From Myceligenerans pegani (GTDB lineage Bacteria > Actinomycetota > Actinomycetes > Actinomycetales > Cellulomonadaceae), in NCBI RefSeq assembly GCF_014892515.1, contig NZ_JADBGR010000104.1:47826-111825 (forward strand): a DNA stretch of 64,000 bases, given 5' to 3'. Positions 49,474-57,898 of the stretch are shown in pieces. The translations under genes and the position numbers were made by a program. How positions within the stretch are numbered: position 1 is the first letter of the stretch; every line of letters begins with the position of its first letter. The notes under the pieces were generated by a model, which saw nothing but the letters and a program-made list of their open reading frames with translations, did not search any database and had not been told where the DNA came from.

Positions 49474-49722
49474 ATGACTTCGAGTGTGAAGATCGGTGTC
49501 AGCCTGCCGAAGGCCGACATCGAGTTCCTCGACGACTACGCCGCGCGGTCCGGTGTCCGCTCGCGTTCGGCCGCGCTGCACGAGGCGGTGCGGAGTCTGC
49601 GTGACTCCTACCTGGAGGCCGCGTACCTCGAAGCGGACGGCGAGTGGTACTCCTCGGGCGAGGCCGAGGCGTGGGAGTCCGTGACGGCGGACGGCCTGGA
49701 CGACGGCGATGCGGCGCGGTGA
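49474..49722 (+). CDS. Ribbon-helix-helix antitoxin (MazE/ParD-like)
   Basis: The 82-residue protein begins with a ribbon-helix-helix DNA-binding fold (VKIGVSLPKADIEFLDDYAARSGVRSRSAALHEAVRSL) and ends in an acidic tail suited to neutralise the toxin. It overlaps the toxin gene by 14 bp. GTATAC (49460-49465) in the sequence GTATACTTCGCGGTATGAC just before the start gives a -10-like element and a partial inverted repeat, probably the autoregulatory operator. Confidence 0.85.
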   Translation: MTSSVKIGVSLPKADIEFLDDYAARSGVRSRSAALHEAVRSLRDSYLEAAYLEADGEWYSSGEAEAWESVTADGLDDGDAAR

Positions 49723-50062
49723 CGTCTGGTTCGCCGATCTGGATCCCGCCCGGGGCTCCGAGGCGAACAAGGTGCGACCCGTCGTGATCGTCTCGAACGA
49801 TGCCCGGAACCGGAGTGCGGACAGGTCGGCGAGAGGCGTGCTCACGGTCGTGCCGCTCACGTCGAACACCGCGCGGGTCCTGCCCTTCCAGGCCCTGGTC
49901 CCGGCGGGCGCTGCGACCGGGCTCGACACGGACTCGAAGGCTCAGGCAGAGCAGGTGCGCTCGATCGACATGGGCCGTCTGACGAGGCGAGCGGGTGCCT
50001 TGAGTGCCGAGACGATGGCCGTCCTGGACGAAGCGCTGATGCTGCATCTCGGGCTCGACTGA
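49709..50062 (+). CDS. MazF/PemK-family endoribonuclease toxin
   Basis: The 117-residue protein has the MazF/PemK pattern: MRRGDVWFADLDPARGSEANKVRPVVIVSND (catalytic Arg in VRPVV), VVPLTSNTARVLPFQALV and KAQAEQVRSIDMGRL. It would cleave mRNA when free of antitoxin. It overlaps the antitoxin gene, a standard arrangement. The pair follows the PASTA kinase gene but has its own promoter-like sequence. Confidence 0.9.
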   Translation: MRRGDVWFADLDPARGSEANKVRPVVIVSNDARNRSADRSARGVLTVVPLTSNTARVLPFQALVPAGAATGLDTDSKAQAEQVRSIDMGRLTRRAGALSAETMAVLDEALMLHLGLD

Positions 50063-50139
50063 CCGGGGACTCCTCTCGCAGGGTGATCGTGCCGCGTGGT
50101 GCTGGTGATCGCGTCCGGCTGGGCCGGGCTGTACGAGAA

Positions 50140-50340
50140 CACGCCCGACCACAGGATCGCCCGTTCGGCGGGCCAGGGGCCGAGGCCGCCGGCGTCGTTC
50201 AGGTGGCCGGTCGTGCCGGCCTCGATCAGCTCGGTGCCCCAGACGCCGGCCAGTTCCCGGGTCCGGTCCGGGTCCGCATACGGATCGTCGCTGGATGCGA
50301 CGACGGTGACGGGGACCTGGAGCCGACGTCGGACCGCCCT
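50140..50340 (-). pseudogene. C-terminal remnant of RBBP9/YdeN-type alpha/beta-hydrolase
   Basis: On the minus strand a frame without its own start encodes VPVTVVASSDDPYADPDRTR, then AGVWGTELIEAGTTGHLNDA and GLGPWPAERAIL. This matches the C-terminal third of RBBP9/YdeN-family serine hydrolases, including the catalytic Asp (SSDDPY) and His (GHLN) regions. The N-terminal half with the nucleophile is gone, replaced directly by the adjacent amidotransferase-like gene, so this is a truncated fossil. Confidence 0.65.
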
Positions 50341-51059
50341 CAACGGAGGGCCGCCGCGACCTCGGCGATGCGCCGGCCCGCACGTTCCCGGGCGGCCGTC
50401 ACGAACGCGTCGATCACCGCATGCGGCTGCGCGTCCGCGAGCTCCGGCTGGAAGGCGGTGCCCAGCCAGAACGCCTCCCCCGGCAGCTCCGCGACCCGGG
50501 GCTCGCCCTCCGGGCTCGTCCCGGAGATCAGCAGCCCGGCCTCGACCAGGGGCGCGGCGTCCTCGGCCGTGAGCCCGAAGGAGCAGTGGAAGCGCTCGAA
50601 GCTCTGCTCGCCGAGGACGGCGGCCGCCCGGGTACCGGGGACGACGTCGATCTGCCCGCTGTGGCCCTTGAGCGAGCACGCCAGCTCGGTGATGAGCGCG
50701 GTCGACGCCGGAGCGCCCTCCCCCGCGCCGTGACTCTCGGCGTGGTGGGCGGCGATGCCGACGACGTCGCGCGCGTACTCCAGGACCATGTGCTGGTACC
50801 CGCCGCACGTCCCGAGCAGCGGGGTCCCGGCCTCCCGCGCGATCCGGACGACGTCGACCACCCGTTCCTCGTCCGCGTACGGGGAGCCGGGGACCACCCA
50901 GAGGCCGTCGAACGTGATCGCGTCGTCAGGCACGAGCTGTCCGGTGGGGAGCCAGTGGAGGTCCACGTCGTCGTACGCGGAGGCGATGCGCGGGATCTGC
51001 TCGTGCGCGCGGACCGCCGGCGACCGGTCCCCGACCAGGGCGATGCGTGTGGGGTTCAT
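50340..51059 (-). CDS. Class I glutamine-amidotransferase-like protein (CTP synthase C-terminal-related)
   Basis: The 239-residue protein starts at ATG 51059. It has a class I amidotransferase fold with nucleophile Cys in LGTCGGYQHMVLEYARDV (about 98), and family-specific stretches MNPTRIALVGDRSPAVRAH, WVVPGSPYADEE and FHCSFGLT. The usual FHPE catalytic motif reads FQPEL, as in the CTP-synthase-C-terminal-related subgroup, some members of which carry selenocysteine at the active site. Here it is an ordinary Cys codon. The function is unknown. It is divergent from the LysR gene across a 93-bp region with a palindrome. Confidence 0.8.
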   Translation of the reverse strand: MNPTRIALVGDRSPAVRAHEQIPRIASAYDDVDLHWLPTGQLVPDDAITFDGLWVVPGSPYADEERVVDVVRIAREAGTPLLGTCGGYQHMVLEYARDVVGIAAHHAESHGAGEGAPASTALITELACSLKGHSGQIDVVPGTRAAAVLGEQSFERFHCSFGLTAEDAAPLVEAGLLISGTSPEGEPRVAELPGEAFWLGTAFQPELADAQPHAVIDAFVTAARERAGRRIAEVAAALR

Positions 51060-51102
51060 GCGGACCATGCTGTCGGCGGCGCGTGCATCACGTCCAACGA
51101 TG

Positions 51103-51126
51103 AATCCCGATGCATGGATCGCGATT
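51103..51126. promoter_or_regulatory. Palindromic operator between amidotransferase-like and LysR genes
   Basis: AATCCCGATGCATGGATCGCGATT is an imperfect palindrome (AATC/GATT outer arms, ATGCAT centre) midway in the divergent intergenic region. It is the probable LysR binding site controlling both genes. Confidence 0.5.
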
Positions 51127-51152
51127 CCTGATACACGCGGGATACTGCTCGC

Positions 51153-52010
51153 GTGGACACCCGCGCCTTGCTCAGCCTGGTCACCGTCGCCGACACCGGA
51201 TCGTTCTCCCGTGCGGCCGCCGGGCTGGGCTTCACCCAGTCGGCGGTCTCCCAGCACATCGCCGGACTCGAGAAGACGGCCGGCACGCCGCTCCTCACCC
51301 GGCGCCCGGCGGTCGCCCCGACGTCGGCGGGCCGAGAGTTCCTGCGACATGCCCGGCAGATCCTCGCGCACGAGCAGGCCGCGCGGGCGGCGGTGGTGCG
51401 GGTGACCGGGCGCGACGCGGACCGGCCCGTGTCCGTGACCGTCACCCCGGCGACGGAGCACCTCGTCCCGGTGGGCGGCCCGCTGGCCGCCGTCGTCGTG
51501 CACGACGCCGCGGGGGCGGCCGCCGCCCTCACGTCGGGCGGCGCAGAGGTCGCCGTCGTCGACGGGATCGCCGCACCCGGCGATCCGCTGCCCGGTTCGG
51601 AGGCGGACATGCTCGTCAGGATCGTGGCAGAGGCGCCGGTCGGCGTGCTGCTGCCCGCCGATCACCCCCTCGCGGGACGGCCGGGCCTCGACCTGGCCGA
51701 CCTCACCGACGCTCGCTGGCTCGACTCCACCCGGACCCGCTGCGCGACGTCGGACCTCTCCGCCGCCGCCCGGCTCCGCCTGCACCGCGGCGTCGCCTAC
51801 TCGGGGAGTTCGGCGGCCGTGGTGGCGTCCCTGGTCCGCGCGGGCCACGGGCTGCACGCCACGCCGTTGACCGAGGCAGCGCCCGGCGACGGCCTCGCCG
51901 TCGTCCCGCTCACGGCACCTGGGCTCGTGCACCGGGTCGAGGTGCGTACCCACGTCCCGGCACGCCCGGCGGTCCTTGCGATGGCCGACGCCGTCCGAAC
52001 GACATCCTGA
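51153..52010 (+). CDS. LysR-family transcriptional regulator
   Basis: The 285-residue protein (GTG start) has the LysR winged helix at its N-terminus (LLSLVTVADTGSFSRAAAGLGFTQSAVSQHIAGLEKTAGTPLLTRRPAVAPTSAG) and a type-2 periplasmic-binding-protein effector domain (VGVLLPADHPLAG, DARWLDS, AAVVASLVRAGHGLHATPLTEA). LysR proteins usually regulate the divergent neighbour, here the amidotransferase-like gene. The ligand is unknown. Confidence 0.92.
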   Translation: MDTRALLSLVTVADTGSFSRAAAGLGFTQSAVSQHIAGLEKTAGTPLLTRRPAVAPTSAGREFLRHARQILAHEQAARAAVVRVTGRDADRPVSVTVTPATEHLVPVGGPLAAVVVHDAAGAAAALTSGGAEVAVVDGIAAPGDPLPGSEADMLVRIVAEAPVGVLLPADHPLAGRPGLDLADLTDARWLDSTRTRCATSDLSAAARLRLHRGVAYSGSSAAVVASLVRAGHGLHATPLTEAAPGDGLAVVPLTAPGLVHRVEVRTHVPARPAVLAMADAVRTTS

Positions 52011-52156
52011 CCAGCGGGCGACCACCGTCCTGGAGTCAGACGAACGGCATCCTGGAATTCGTACTCGGAGCGGATCCGAAGCGCTACCCGAGCTAGTCGA
52101 AAAACTGTATCCCGAACTGCTCTGAAGAGTGCATCCTCGCCGTCAGGGCCGTCCGC

Positions 52157-52744
52157 TCATGCGGCGACCCGGGCCTCCGTGAGGGCGCGGGCCCACCAGT
52201 GGAGCTGGTCGAGCATGGCCTTGGCGGCGCCGGCGGGCTCGTCCGGCTCGCGCAGCTCGCCGCGCTCGTCGAACAGGAGGTAGTAGCGCGGGAACGAGAC
52301 GTAGTTGCGCACCGTGTGCGCGTTGAGCTCGCTGAACACCTGCCGGAGCGCCTCGATGGCGAGCAGCCCGCCGCTGGCCCCGCTGTACCCGACGAACCCG
52401 ATCGCCTTGCCGTCCCACTGGGTGAAGTGCCAGTCGATCGCCGCCTTGAGCGCAGCGGGGAAGCTGCGGTTGTAGTCGGGTGTGACGACCACGAACGCAT
52501 CTGCCGCGTCCAGACGTCGCGTGAGGTCCGCCATCCCCGAGGGGCGCGGCGGGTTCGGGTCCATCGCGGGCGGGACCGCGGGCAGCTCCAGCGGCAGCTC
52601 GGCGTCGGCCAGGTCGATGACGTCCACCTCGAAGCCGCCGTGCCGCGCCGCCTGGTCGGCGATCCATCGCGCCACCACCGGGCCGAACCGTTCCTGCCGC
52701 ACACTGCCGACGACCACCGCGAGCTCGATCCGTTCCTGGGACAT
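52157..52744 (-). CDS. NADPH-dependent FMN reductase
   Basis: The 195-residue flavodoxin-like protein starts at ATG 52744 behind AAGGAG. The FMN-phosphate loop is VVGSVRQERFGPVVARW, and VVTPDYNRSFPAALKAAIDW with VGYSGASGG supply the isoalloxazine contacts. Family members reduce FMN, quinones or azo compounds with NAD(P)H. It is divergent from an XRE-family regulator (148 bp apart) that may control it. The gap 52011-52156 on its 3' side shows no gene. Confidence 0.9.
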   Translation of the reverse strand: MSQERIELAVVVGSVRQERFGPVVARWIADQAARHGGFEVDVIDLADAELPLELPAVPPAMDPNPPRPSGMADLTRRLDAADAFVVVTPDYNRSFPAALKAAIDWHFTQWDGKAIGFVGYSGASGGLLAIEALRQVFSELNAHTVRNYVSFPRYYLLFDERGELREPDEPAGAAKAMLDQLHWWARALTEARVAA

Positions 52745-52892
52745 GCGTTTCTCCTTGGGGCTCGTCCGGCGACCCGGTCGGCCGCCGTCGTCCCTCACCC
52801 TGCGCCCGTCGCCACCGGCGCAGGAAGGCCGGGCCGATGGTGGTAGCGGCACGGCCACCCTGCGGCCCGCGCAGGCTTGTACCGTGCACAGG

Positions 52893-53753
52893 GTGAGCGA
52901 CAACGAGCTGGGACTGTTCCTGCGGAACCGCCGCGAGGCCGTCACGCCCGCGCAGGTCGGCCTGCCCGCGGGTGCGCGCCGCAGGACACCCGGCCTCCGG
53001 CGGGCCGAGCTGGCGACGCTGGCCGGCGTGAGCGTCGAGTACGTCACCCGCCTCGAACAGGGGCGGGACCGGCACCCGTCGCCGTCGGTCCTCTCGGCCC
53101 TCGCCGACGCGCTGCGCCTCGCGCCCAGCGAGCGCGTCCACCTGTACCGCCTCACCAAGGGCGGCGACAGCGGATTCAGCTGCCTGGGCGACGTGCACCC
53201 CAATCGGGAGGTGCGCCCGGCCGTCCGGGCGATCCTCGAGCGCCTGGAACCGGCGGCCGCCGTCGTCCTCAACCGTCTGACCGAGGTCCTCGCCTGCACC
53301 GACGGATACCGGCGGCTCATGGAGCCCACCGGGTTGTTCGACGACGGCGAGGGGCGGGCCAACCTCGCCCGGTTCGTCTTCACCGATCCCCGCGCCCGCG
53401 CCTGCTACCCGGACTGGGACCACCGCGCCGACGAGGTGGTCGCGACGCTGAAGCAGGGACCCTTCCGCGCCGATGCCGACGTCGCGGCGCTCGCCGACGA
53501 GCTGACGGTCGCCGCGGGCGGGGAGTTCACCCGGCGGGTGGAGACGGTCCCGGGCCTGGCGGCGGCCACCGGCATCACGAGGTTCCACCACCCGGAGGCA
53601 GGCGAGCTCCGTCTCGCCTACGAGGTGCTGGAGCTGTCCGCGGACGACGACCAGCACGTCGTCGTCCACCTCCCGGCTGACGCCGTGGCCGAGTCAGCCC
53701 TCGACGGGCTCGCGGGCAGGCGCCCGGGCAGGCTCCGCGTCGTGGGAGGCTGA
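52893..53753 (+). CDS. XRE-family regulator with MmyB-like ligand-binding domain
   Basis: The 286-residue protein starts at GTG 52893 (a GTG at 52884 is also possible). It has an N-terminal Cro/C1 helix-turn-helix (LGLFLRNRREAVTPAQVGLP, RRAELATLAGVSVEYVTRLEQGRDRHPSPSVLSALADALRL) and a PAS-like C-terminal domain (VVLNRLTEVLACTDGYRRLM, HHPEAGELRLAYEVLEL) of the MmyB type. Actinobacterial proteins of this class often sit divergent from oxidoreductases and repress them. Here the FMN reductase is the neighbour. Confidence 0.9.
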   Translation: MSDNELGLFLRNRREAVTPAQVGLPAGARRRTPGLRRAELATLAGVSVEYVTRLEQGRDRHPSPSVLSALADALRLAPSERVHLYRLTKGGDSGFSCLGDVHPNREVRPAVRAILERLEPAAAVVLNRLTEVLACTDGYRRLMEPTGLFDDGEGRANLARFVFTDPRARACYPDWDHRADEVVATLKQGPFRADADVAALADELTVAAGGEFTRRVETVPGLAAATGITRFHHPEAGELRLAYEVLELSADDDQHVVVHLPADAVAESALDGLAGRRPGRLRVVGG

Positions 53754-53794
53754 CTGCTCCAGCGGGATCACCGACCGCACCTCCCCGCGATCTG

Positions 53795-54883
53795 TCAGTC
53801 ACTCATGCGGTAGAAGCGCCAGAAGTCGTTCTCGATCGGCGCGACCTCGAACGACCCGAATCCGGCCGTGTCGGCCCATCTGGCCACGGTCGGCCCGCGC
53901 AGAATCGTGCCGTTGGCCTCGACCGGATCCTCGGCGAGCGTCGCCGGGAGGCAATGCGTGACCGACCATCCGAACTGGAAGCGCTCGACCAGATCGGCAG
54001 GCGCGGTGAACTCGTCGGCGACGCGCTCGTCGGCGACCAGCACCTCACCTCCTGCGGCCAGGAGGGAGCGGGCGGTGCGCAGGGCCCCGACCGGGTCGCC
54101 CATGTCATGCAACGTCTCGAACATCGTGATCAGGTCGAACGGCCCGTCGGTGGCAAGCGAGGCGGCGTCCGCGACCGTGAAGTGAACCCGGTCGTCCAGG
54201 CGGGCCGCGGCGGCTGCCTGGCGGGCCTCGGCCGCCGAGTCCTCGTCGAGGTCGACGCCGAGGACGCTCGCGCCCGGATACGCGCGCGCGAGCGCGAGCG
54301 TCGACTGCCCGATGCCGCATCCCAGGTCGAGCAGGCGTGGCCGCTCGGCCGCCCGCAGTCGCCCGTCCAGATCGGGGACGGACCTGAGCCAGTTCGGCAG
54401 CTCGTGCAGGTACTGCGGGCGGTTGAAGGCGGCGATGCCGCGGCGGATATCCTCACCGTATTCGCTGTAGGGCACGCCTTCGCCGGTGCGGTACGCCCGT
54501 GGCAGGCGACGCATCACGTCGACGACGCCGCCGAACATGATCACGCCGGGCGCGGCGTGGAAGAGACTGTCGCCGTCGAGCAGCACCTCGGCATGGCCTT
54601 CAGGCAGCAGGTAACGACGCTCCTCGGCGGGTGCCGTGGGGTCCTCGCACGCGATGTACCCGGCGGCGGCCTGCTGTTCGAGCCACTCGCGGGCGTAGCG
54701 TCGGTCGATGTTCGCGGTGTCCGACAGCTTGCCCGGGGTGATCGCGCCGAGATCCGCGAGCGCTCGGTAGAGCCCGAGTTCGAGGCCCAGGTGGACGCTG
54801 AGGGTCTCCAGCGACCGGGTCACATCCTCGATGAGCCGCTCGGCCAGGGCCTCTCGGGGGTCGGTGGTTCCGTCCTCGTCCAT
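53795..54883 (-). CDS. Class I SAM-dependent methyltransferase with N-terminal helical domain
   Basis: The 362-residue protein has an N-terminal winged-helix-like region (SLETLSVHLGLELGLYRALADLGAITPGKLSDTANI) and a Rossmann methyltransferase domain with motif I LLDLGCGIGQSTLALA, acidic ribose contact GVDLDEDS and post-I segment DLITMFETLHDMG. The layout resembles O-methyltransferases and the Rv2258c-like group. The substrate is unknown. It is monocistronic, convergent with the XRE regulator. The 157 bp upstream (54884-55040) hold no gene. Confidence 0.88.
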   Translation of the reverse strand: MDEDGTTDPREALAERLIEDVTRSLETLSVHLGLELGLYRALADLGAITPGKLSDTANIDRRYAREWLEQQAAAGYIACEDPTAPAEERRYLLPEGHAEVLLDGDSLFHAAPGVIMFGGVVDVMRRLPRAYRTGEGVPYSEYGEDIRRGIAAFNRPQYLHELPNWLRSVPDLDGRLRAAERPRLLDLGCGIGQSTLALARAYPGASVLGVDLDEDSAAEARQAAAAARLDDRVHFTVADAASLATDGPFDLITMFETLHDMGDPVGALRTARSLLAAGGEVLVADERVADEFTAPADLVERFQFGWSVTHCLPATLAEDPVEANGTILRGPTVARWADTAGFGSFEVAPIENDFWRFYRMSD

Positions 54884-55040
54884 CGGTCACTCCCTTGCTC
54901 GTCGATGAGCTGCTCCGCTCATTCTCGCCGCCGAAGAGGCCTTCGGCGCGGGAACGACGGGTGAAGTCGTCGGGCGGGTACGTCGTTCACCGTCGACAGG
55001 TCGTTCCGCGCAGGCGGAACCTCCTGTCCGGACGCCCTGT

Positions 55041-55655
55041 CTAGGTGGCGGCCTCGGCGCGGATGCCGTTGATCAGGAGGCGGAGCCCGTACTCGAACTG
55101 TTCCTCCGAGCCCACGGCGAACATCTCCTCACCCGGGGGTCCGTCCGGGAGGCCGGCGACCGCGTGGCTGACCTGCTCCCAGCGGGCGTCGCGGCTGCCT
55201 GCCTGCACGCTCATCGCCAGGGCCGCGGCGAGGTAGGCGATCAGTGCCTGCGAGGACCGCACGACGTCGGCCGGTGCCAGGCCCGCCTCGGCCAGGGCGG
55301 CGAACAGCCCGGCGCCCAGCCGCCTGCCGTTCTCGCCGAGTGGCGGCCGCGCGGCGACGTGCGCGGCGATGCCGGGATGCCGCAGCGCCGAGGACCGGAT
55401 CGCGAAGGTGATCGCGCGCACCCGCTCGTCCCACGGCGTCGCGGGGCCGGGATCCCGCGCGTCCGCGAGTGCGGCGTCCGCGACGGCGTCCAGCAGCGCC
55501 TCGCGATCGGCGAAGTGGCGGTACAGCGCCATCGGGTCGCAGTCGAGGTCGGCGGCGATGCGGCGCATCGACATCGCGGCGGCGCCCTCGCGGTCGCCGA
55601 GCCGCAGCGCCGCCGCCGCGATCGCCGCGGGAGTGAGGCGTGCGGGCCTGGCCAT
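55041..55655 (-). CDS. TetR-family transcriptional regulator
   Basis: The start is ATG 55655; an upstream in-frame extension is not supported because it would run over the operators. The 204-residue protein has the TetR helix-turn-helix (LTPAAIAAAALRLGDREGAAAMSMRRIAADLDCDPMALYRHFADREALLDAV) and a TetR_C-type ligand domain (HPGIAAHVAARPPLGENG). Two strong palindromes in the divergent region (55685-55735) are the likely binding sites, controlling itself and the membrane-protein gene at 55821. Confidence 0.92.
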   Translation of the reverse strand: MARPARLTPAAIAAAALRLGDREGAAAMSMRRIAADLDCDPMALYRHFADREALLDAVADAALADARDPGPATPWDERVRAITFAIRSSALRHPGIAAHVAARPPLGENGRRLGAGLFAALAEAGLAPADVVRSSQALIAYLAAALAMSVQAGSRDARWEQVSHAVAGLPDGPPGEEMFAVGSEEQFEYGLRLLINGIRAEAAT

Positions 55656-55684
55656 GTGAACCCTTCGTTCGAGAGGGCTTCCGA

Positions 55685-55735
55685 GTCTACGACGTAGACA
55701 TCGGCATGCCCGTATGTCTACGCTGTAGACATACG
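55685..55735. promoter_or_regulatory. Paired palindromic TetR operators
   Basis: GTCTAC-GAC-GTAGAC (55685-55699) and CGTATGTCTAC-GCT-GTAGACATACG (55711-55735, 11-bp perfect arms) share the core GTCTACNNNGTAGAC. Centres are 31 bp apart, about three helical turns, so two dimers would bind on one face of the DNA. Confidence 0.8.
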
Positions 55736-55820
55736 GGCGGATCGGTTCGGCATCGGCTGCCCGCGTGGGATCTGCCGTGCGGGACGCCCGTGCGGAATCG
55801 CTCGACCGGAGGAGACCGGA

Positions 55821-56192
55821 ATGCGCATCATCACGACCGGCAGGGTGGCGGCGCTCGCGCTGAGCGTCGCCACGTTCGCCTTCCTGTTCATCCACGACTC
55901 ATGGCGACCGGACAACCTGTTCCTGGTCCCTGACCTCGTCCTGTGCGTGACCCTCGTGGCCGCCGCGCTGACCCCGGCGCGCTGGGCGAGCCGCGCCCTG
56001 CTCTTCGCGTTCGGGCTCACCGCGGGTGTGCTCATGACGTCCGTCGCGTCGTACGCGGTCGACGGGCGGTTCGGCGGGGCGAGCCTGCTCGGCGCCGTGG
56101 CCGCGGTGGTCCTCGCGGCGTTGATCGCCCGGTCGGGGCCGGCCGCGATGACAGGACCTGCCGCCACGACAGGACCGGGCGCCACGGAATGA
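55821..56192 (+). CDS. Small four-helix membrane protein
   Basis: The 123-residue protein starts at ATG 55821 with GGAGGAG upstream. Four hydrophobic segments are visible (about 8-24, 32-50, 57-77, 86-103) with a Thr/Gly/Pro-rich tail (AAMTGPAATTGPGATE). No family is recognised with certainty. Small proteins of this kind beside TetR genes are common in actinobacteria. Its likely regulation by the divergent TetR protein suggests a membrane-stress or efflux-related role. Confidence 0.7.
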   Translation: MRIITTGRVAALALSVATFAFLFIHDSWRPDNLFLVPDLVLCVTLVAAALTPARWASRALLFAFGLTAGVLMTSVASYAVDGRFGGASLLGAVAAVVLAALIARSGPAAMTGPAATTGPGATE

Positions 56193-56316
56193 CCGGCCAC
56201 GGAATGACCGGCGACAAGACGACCGGCGAAGGCACGATCGGTGACCACGGGACGACCAGCCGGGGCACGATGACCGGTCACGACATGACCCGCCGCCACG
56301 CGACCGGTCGGCACGT
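56193..56316 (+). repeat. Degenerate short repeats (ATGACCGG-like)
   Basis: Units resembling ATGACCGGYCACG and ACGACCGGC recur six or more times and continue the Thr/Gly-rich end of the preceding gene (ACAGGACC units). Read in a second frame they give MTGHGMTGDKTTGEGT-like repeats. They look like slippage-derived sequence, not a gene. Confidence 0.5.
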
Positions 56317-57297
56317 ATGACGGCCGTCCGGCGGAGCGTCGTCGTGGAGCGGTTCGGCGATCCCTCGGTGCTGCGCCCGCGGACGGACCCGCTCCCGCTG
56401 CCAGGGCCGGGACAGGCGCTGGTGCGCGTGCTCGCGTCCGGTGTGGCACGAGCCGACGCGCTGATGCGCTCCGGCCGGTATCCCCGCGGGCCCAGGCCAC
56501 CGTTCGTACCCGGCTGGGACGTCGCGGGTCACGTCGAGGACGTCGGGGGCGGGGTGCCGGCCGAATGGCTCGGCCGGCGGGTGGTCGCCCTGGTGCCGGC
56601 CGGCGGCTACACCAGCCACGCCGTCGTACCGGCCGAGCGCCTGGTCCCCGTCCCCGACGGGACCGACCTGCACGCGGCGGCCTGCCTCCCGCTGAACTAC
56701 GTCACGGCGTACCAGCTGCTGCATCGGGTGGCCGACGTCGGGCCGGGGGACCGGGTCCTCGTGCGCGGCGCCTCCGGCGGCGTGGGGACGGCGCTGCTCG
56801 ACCTCGCCGCGCGGGCCGGCGCGGTCGTGTTCGGCAGCGCCTCGGCGCGCGGCCGCGACGTCGTGCGGTCGTTCGGCGCCGAGTTCGTCGACGACGCGTC
56901 GGCGGACCTCCGCGGGATCGCGCCGGACGTCGTCCTCGACTCGATCGGCGGCGACGGGCTGACCCGCTCCCTGCGGGCGCTGTCCGACGGCGGCGTGCTG
57001 GTGTCCTTCGGCTTCTTGGCGGGACTCGACCGGCCCGCGCTGCTGCGTCAGGCGGCGCGCGTGCTCGGGTGGTCGGCGCTGCCGAACGGCAGGCGGGTCC
57101 GGACGTACCGGTTGAGCGCGGCGGTGCGTCGCGCACCGGGCCAGGTCCGCGACGACCTCGCCACGCTCGTGGGCCACCTCGCGGCCGGTGAGCTGCGAAC
57201 ACTCGTGGCCGGTGCGCTGCCGCTGGACCGGGCCGCCGACGCCCACCGCGCGCTGGAGGACCGCGCCGTCCGTGGCAAGCTCCTGCTCACGCCGTGA
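56317..57297 (+). CDS. Zinc-type alcohol dehydrogenase-like / quinone oxidoreductase (MDR family)
   Basis: The 326-residue protein has the GroES-like N-domain (GPGQALVRVLASGVARADALMRSGRYP, PFVPGWDVAGHVEDVG) and a Rossmann domain (LVRGASGGVGTALLDLAARAGAVVFGSAS). The catalytic and structural zinc Cys/His residues are missing, so it belongs to the NADPH-dependent quinone-oxidoreductase-like branch. The substrate is unknown. It is convergent with the macrodomain gene. Confidence 0.88.
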   Translation: MTAVRRSVVVERFGDPSVLRPRTDPLPLPGPGQALVRVLASGVARADALMRSGRYPRGPRPPFVPGWDVAGHVEDVGGGVPAEWLGRRVVALVPAGGYTSHAVVPAERLVPVPDGTDLHAAACLPLNYVTAYQLLHRVADVGPGDRVLVRGASGGVGTALLDLAARAGAVVFGSASARGRDVVRSFGAEFVDDASADLRGIAPDVVLDSIGGDGLTRSLRALSDGGVLVSFGFLAGLDRPALLRQAARVLGWSALPNGRRVRTYRLSAAVRRAPGQVRDDLATLVGHLAAGELRTLVAGALPLDRAADAHRALEDRAVRGKLLLTP

Positions 57298-57339
57298 GCG
57301 ACGCGGGCGTGCGCCGACCACCGCAGATCACGCGATCTC

Positions 57340-57867
57340 CTAGCGGTGGCCCTGGTCGTCGCGGCGGGACAGGGTCAGCTGCCGCTCGACCTCGCGGAGG
57401 AGCTCTTCGCTGAACGCGACCACCGTGATCACCTCGACCCGCGACGGCGTCGTGGCGAGGGTCTCGACGGCGACCCGGACGGCGTCGTCGACCGGCCAGC
57501 CGAACGATCCCGCGCCGATGAGCGGGACGGCGATCGTCGTCGCGCCCAGCTCGTCGGCGGTCTCCAGGACGCGGCGGTAGCACGACACGAGGAGCTCCCG
57601 GTCGCGCTCGCCGCGGTTCCAGTTGGGCCCCACGGTGTGGATCACCCATCGCGCCGGCAGGTTCCCGGCGGTCGTCCAGCCGGCGTCACCCGTCGCCAGG
57701 CCGTTCGGGAACCGCCGGCGGCAGTCGGCGAGGATCTCGGGCCCGCCGACGCCGTGGATCGCGCCGTCGACCCCGCCACCGCCGCGCATCGCGCGGTTCG
57801 CGGCGTTCACAACGGCGTCCACGCGCTGCTCGGTGATGTCACCGCGCACGGCCCGGATCGTGGTCAC
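57340..57867 (-). CDS. Macrodomain protein (O-acetyl-ADP-ribose deacetylase-like)
   Basis: The 175-residue single macrodomain has the ADP-ribose-binding signatures GDITEQRVDAVVNAANRAMRGGGGVDGAIH and VPLIGAGSFGWP, plus WVIHTVGPNW. This matches MacroD/YmdB-type enzymes that hydrolyse O-acetyl-ADP-ribose or mono-ADP-ribosyl esters. It starts with GTG 57867. No ADP-ribosyltransferase gene lies adjacent, so it is probably a stand-alone housekeeping or NAD-metabolism enzyme. Confidence 0.92.
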   Translation of the reverse strand: MTTIRAVRGDITEQRVDAVVNAANRAMRGGGGVDGAIHGVGGPEILADCRRRFPNGLATGDAGWTTAGNLPARWVIHTVGPNWNRGERDRELLVSCYRRVLETADELGATTIAVPLIGAGSFGWPVDDAVRVAVETLATTPSRVEVITVVAFSEELLREVERQLTLSRRDDQGHR

Positions 57868-57898
57868 GAGACGATTGTCCCAGGCAGGCGCGGGTCGG

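Noticed and set aside
50340-51059. Selenoprotein in the CTP-synthase-related family
   Set aside because: The active-site codon is an ordinary Cys codon in GTCGGY. There is no in-frame TGA with a SECIS-like hairpin.
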